Assembly: GCA_046047755.1 (NCBI GenBank)
Contig: JBJOHK010000113.1
Location: 1-5,099, forward strand
Direction: 5' to 3'
DNA: 5,099 nt
Source of the DNA: JALRLA01 sp046047755
GTDB lineage: Bacteria > Bacteroidota > Bacteroidia > NS11-12g > UBA955
The position numbers were made by a program, and so were the translations under genes. The notes below the pieces were generated by a model. The model was not told the DNA's origin. It did not search any database and saw nothing but the letters and a program-made list of their open reading frames with translations. Positions 4,970 through 5,099 of this stretch are shown here, piece by piece. Position 1 is the first letter of the stretch; the number at the start of each line of letters is the position of its first letter.

Positions 4970-5099
4970 GCAGTCTGCGCATACCTACGCGCTTCGCCTC
5001 TCATGTGAGGCCCTCGACAGATCGAGTTAGAGAATCGTTGTTTAACAGTTTGCAAAACCAGGGTCTAATCGAAGGGGCACAGGTGTTGGACTTGTTTGC
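4945..5099 (+). CDS. rsmD: 16S rRNA (guanine966-N2)-methyltransferase RsmD, N-terminal part
   Basis: The first 51 codons of rsmD run off the right edge. The translation starts M-R-I-T-G-G-E-L, then carries the family signature RPSTDRVRESLFNSL at about residues 22-36 and V-L-D-L-F-(A) at about 47-52, the first part of SAM-binding motif I (family: VLDLFAGSG). RsmD methylates the N2 of G966 in 16S rRNA during 30S assembly. ATG 4945 lies inside the end of the DUF3822 gene, 25 bp overlapping its stop at 4967-4969; a GGAGGGGAG stretch lies inside the rsmD codons and is not upstream of the start. The catalytic N-P-P-Y/F motif is outside the window. Confidence 0.93.
   Translation, partial: MRITGGELSSLRIPTRFASHVRPSTDRVRESLFNSLQNQGLIEGAQVLDLF

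Noticed and set aside
1..5099. A defence, mobile or otherwise new multi-gene system
   Set aside because: All genes resemble chromosomal housekeeping families or small conserved Bacteroidota proteins; there are no transposase, integrase, nuclease or toxin motifs and no terminal repeats.

Overview
The window looks like ordinary chromosomal DNA from a member of the Bacteroidota, probably Flavobacteriales-like with a fairly balanced GC content. This rests on four things: TAnnTTTG promoter -7 elements close to start codons, the near absence of Shine-Dalgarno sequences, a DUF3822 gene directly upstream of rsmD, and a pseudouridine synthase with a long Arg/Gly/Asp-rich N-terminal extension. The genus cannot be named from the sequence alone.

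Layout from left to right. Bases 1-303 (+) are the 3' end of an RsmF/NOL1-type rRNA m5C methyltransferase cut by the window edge; only its C-terminal RNA-binding domain is present. It meets tail to tail, sharing a TTAA palindrome for both stop codons, with a large minus-strand RsuA/RluB-family pseudouridine synthase (300-2141). Upstream of that on the minus strand are a small Cys4 zinc-ribbon protein of unknown function (2204-2566) and an NAD-type glyceraldehyde-3-phosphate dehydrogenase (2649-3635). A rho-independent terminator separates gap from the zinc-ribbon gene, and its T-tract runs directly into the zinc-ribbon start codon. A divergent intergenic region of 190 bp (3636-3825) carries the gap promoter. 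The plus strand then has a short single-stranded DNA-binding protein (3826-4176), a strong terminator (4189-4219), a promoter that may drive a leaderless transcript, a DUF3822 protein (4235-4969), and the start of rsmD (4945 to the right edge), which overlaps DUF3822 by 25 bp.

Three of the seven genes are rRNA modification enzymes (m5C, pseudouridine and m2G), so the window has a ribosome-maturation flavour. The enzymes are on both strands and in separate transcription units, so this is proximity and not one operon. The DUF3822-rsmD pair is the one clear translationally overlapping unit. No mobile element, CRISPR array, tRNA, rRNA gene or defence system was seen. The most unusual structure is the repeat array at 1233-1979, which encodes a roughly 250-residue, highly charged disordered region with a two-level repeat organisation.
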